Positions 63,125 through 64,000 of a DNA stretch of 64,000 nt are shown piece by piece. This DNA comes from Eutrigla gurnardus. Lineage: Eukaryota > Chordata > Actinopteri > Perciformes > Triglidae. The stretch spans positions 30,039,598-30,103,597 of the forward strand of contig OY741264.1 in assembly GCA_963514095.1 (NCBI GenBank), read 5' to 3'. The notes beneath the pieces were generated by a model. It worked only from the letters and a program-made list of their open reading frames with translations, was not told where the DNA came from and did no database searches. Position 1 is the first letter of the stretch. Each line of letters starts with the position of its first letter. The translations under genes were made by a program, and so were the position numbers.

Positions 63125-63542
63125 GGTGTGGGAAAAAAAAAGATCACACTGATCATAAAAAAAATTAAAGTTAAAAGAAAAAAGTTATTGTTGAGTATGA
63201 AAACTCTTGTTCATTACATTTTACTTGATAATTGCAACCGCATGTGTTGTATTCATTGTTGCAAAACTTCGTTTGCTATCGTGATCAAAACCATTGATCT
63301 GAAGCTCAATGCTGATGCTGTCCTGTAAATAGTTTTCTAATCAGCAATAAATAACAATTTCTGATCAGCCCATATCAATTTCATGCTTAAAATAACATAC
63401 CAGTTAAAACCTCGCTCATTTCAAGACAACCAGACCCACTTCCGGGTTAAATCCCGCCCACTTCCGGGTACAGATACAGATACAGATAATTCATATGGTT
63501 AACAGATACAGATACAGATAATGCTGTACTCGCTCATCCCTA
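62552..63542. mobile_element. Probable hAT-type non-autonomous element
   Basis: Starts TAGAGTTGAGCCGG and ends inverse TAGGGATGAGCGAG, with 'gagtacgagtat'-type subterminal repeats on the left and 'acagatacagata' on the right. No matching target duplication. Contains an (AC)n run. Confidence 0.5.
63068..63122. repeat. (AC)n microsatellite
   Basis: About 27 AC units. Confidence 0.97.
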
Positions 63543-64000
63543 TAGCTTAAAGTATAAGCAGTATTGATATCGATACGGGTATTGCTGCACTCTCAATTAT
63601 AACTGCTCAGTAGTGTCATATAGTTATTTTACTAGTTACTATACAAGCCATCAATTTTGATGGCTTGTAAGTGTAACCGTTAAGCATAATGGCATTAATG
63701 CTAAATAGAGTGTACACTTACCCAGATATTTTTTTTTTTTTTTTTTTTTTTTTTTAGTAGCTAACTAGCTAAAGCCTTAAGTAGCTGCAATTAAGTTGTC
63801 TCGTGTCTCTGTCTGCAGCAAAACATTCTCTAAGTTTTGTCCCTTGTCCTGCTGCTGATGCTCCATTTTGGGGTCGTACTACTACTACCGCAGGTAATGC
63901 ACTGACTATCTCATACAAGCAGGGTGCGAGTTACGGGGGAGCAGGGGGAGCCATGGCTCCCCTGGTGGCCACCTGAGCTCCCCTGGAAACATGATTTGTG
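63543..64000. other. Window end, repeats only
   Basis: Includes a poly-T run (63729-63755) and, at 63925-63990, 'ggctcccctggtggccacct', which looks like the edge of another dispersed repeat. No gene. Confidence 0.45.

Overview
The window is teleost (probably percomorph) nuclear DNA. The evidence is spliced eukaryotic genes, three tandem copies of a fish-type C2H2 zinc-finger (ZNF) gene with the acidic N-terminal exon typical of fish ZNF clusters, and a dense load of fish-type hAT, LINE and tRNA-SINE repeats.

The backbone is a tandem array of ZNF units read on the minus strand. Copy 1 covers 36618 down to 1 and is broken into pieces. Copy 2 covers about 49018 down to 38959 and has an intact ORF. 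Copy 3 covers about 58460 down to 54660 and is truncated. Each unit also carries the same short divergent plus-strand ORF upstream of the ZNF exon.

The main discovery lies in copy 1. A 24,447-bp DNA transposon (2635-27081) sits inside one zinc-finger codon run, flanked by a perfect 6-bp duplication GTTTTC. Its ends read TAC...GTA, its inverted repeats are about 1.35-1.41 kb, and it carries a minus-strand DDE transposase (23947-25713) and a plus-strand SAM-HECT ubiquitin-ligase-like gene (4845-20512). A second transposon of the same design, 12,310 bp long (7903-20212), lies within the large intron of that SAM-HECT gene. It has TAC...GTA ends and a 6-bp duplication CAGGAG, and it carries its own transposase (18368-19990) and its own SAM-HECT gene (10269-14692). 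Both resemble the IS3EU superfamily as I remember it (TAY/RTA ends, 6-bp target duplications). Without the nested element the outer one is about 12.1 kb, so two diverged elements share size, gene order, orientation and cargo. This suggests that the SAM-HECT protein is a functional module of the transposon and not an accidental passenger.

The same ZNF copy was also interrupted by a second mobile-type block (about 27129-34598). It encodes an 11-exon, 1396-aa, in-frame RNase-H-fold DDE-like protein with zinc-binding clusters. Between the ZNF copies lie piggyBac-like and LINE remnants, an L2/CR1-type LINE with an SGNH-esterase ORF1 and a deleted RT core, a decayed ZMYM1-like hAT, and a hAT-in-hAT insertion with clean 8-bp duplications. 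From 58490 to the end there are only repeats: foldback arrays, tandem copies of fish repeats and microsatellites.
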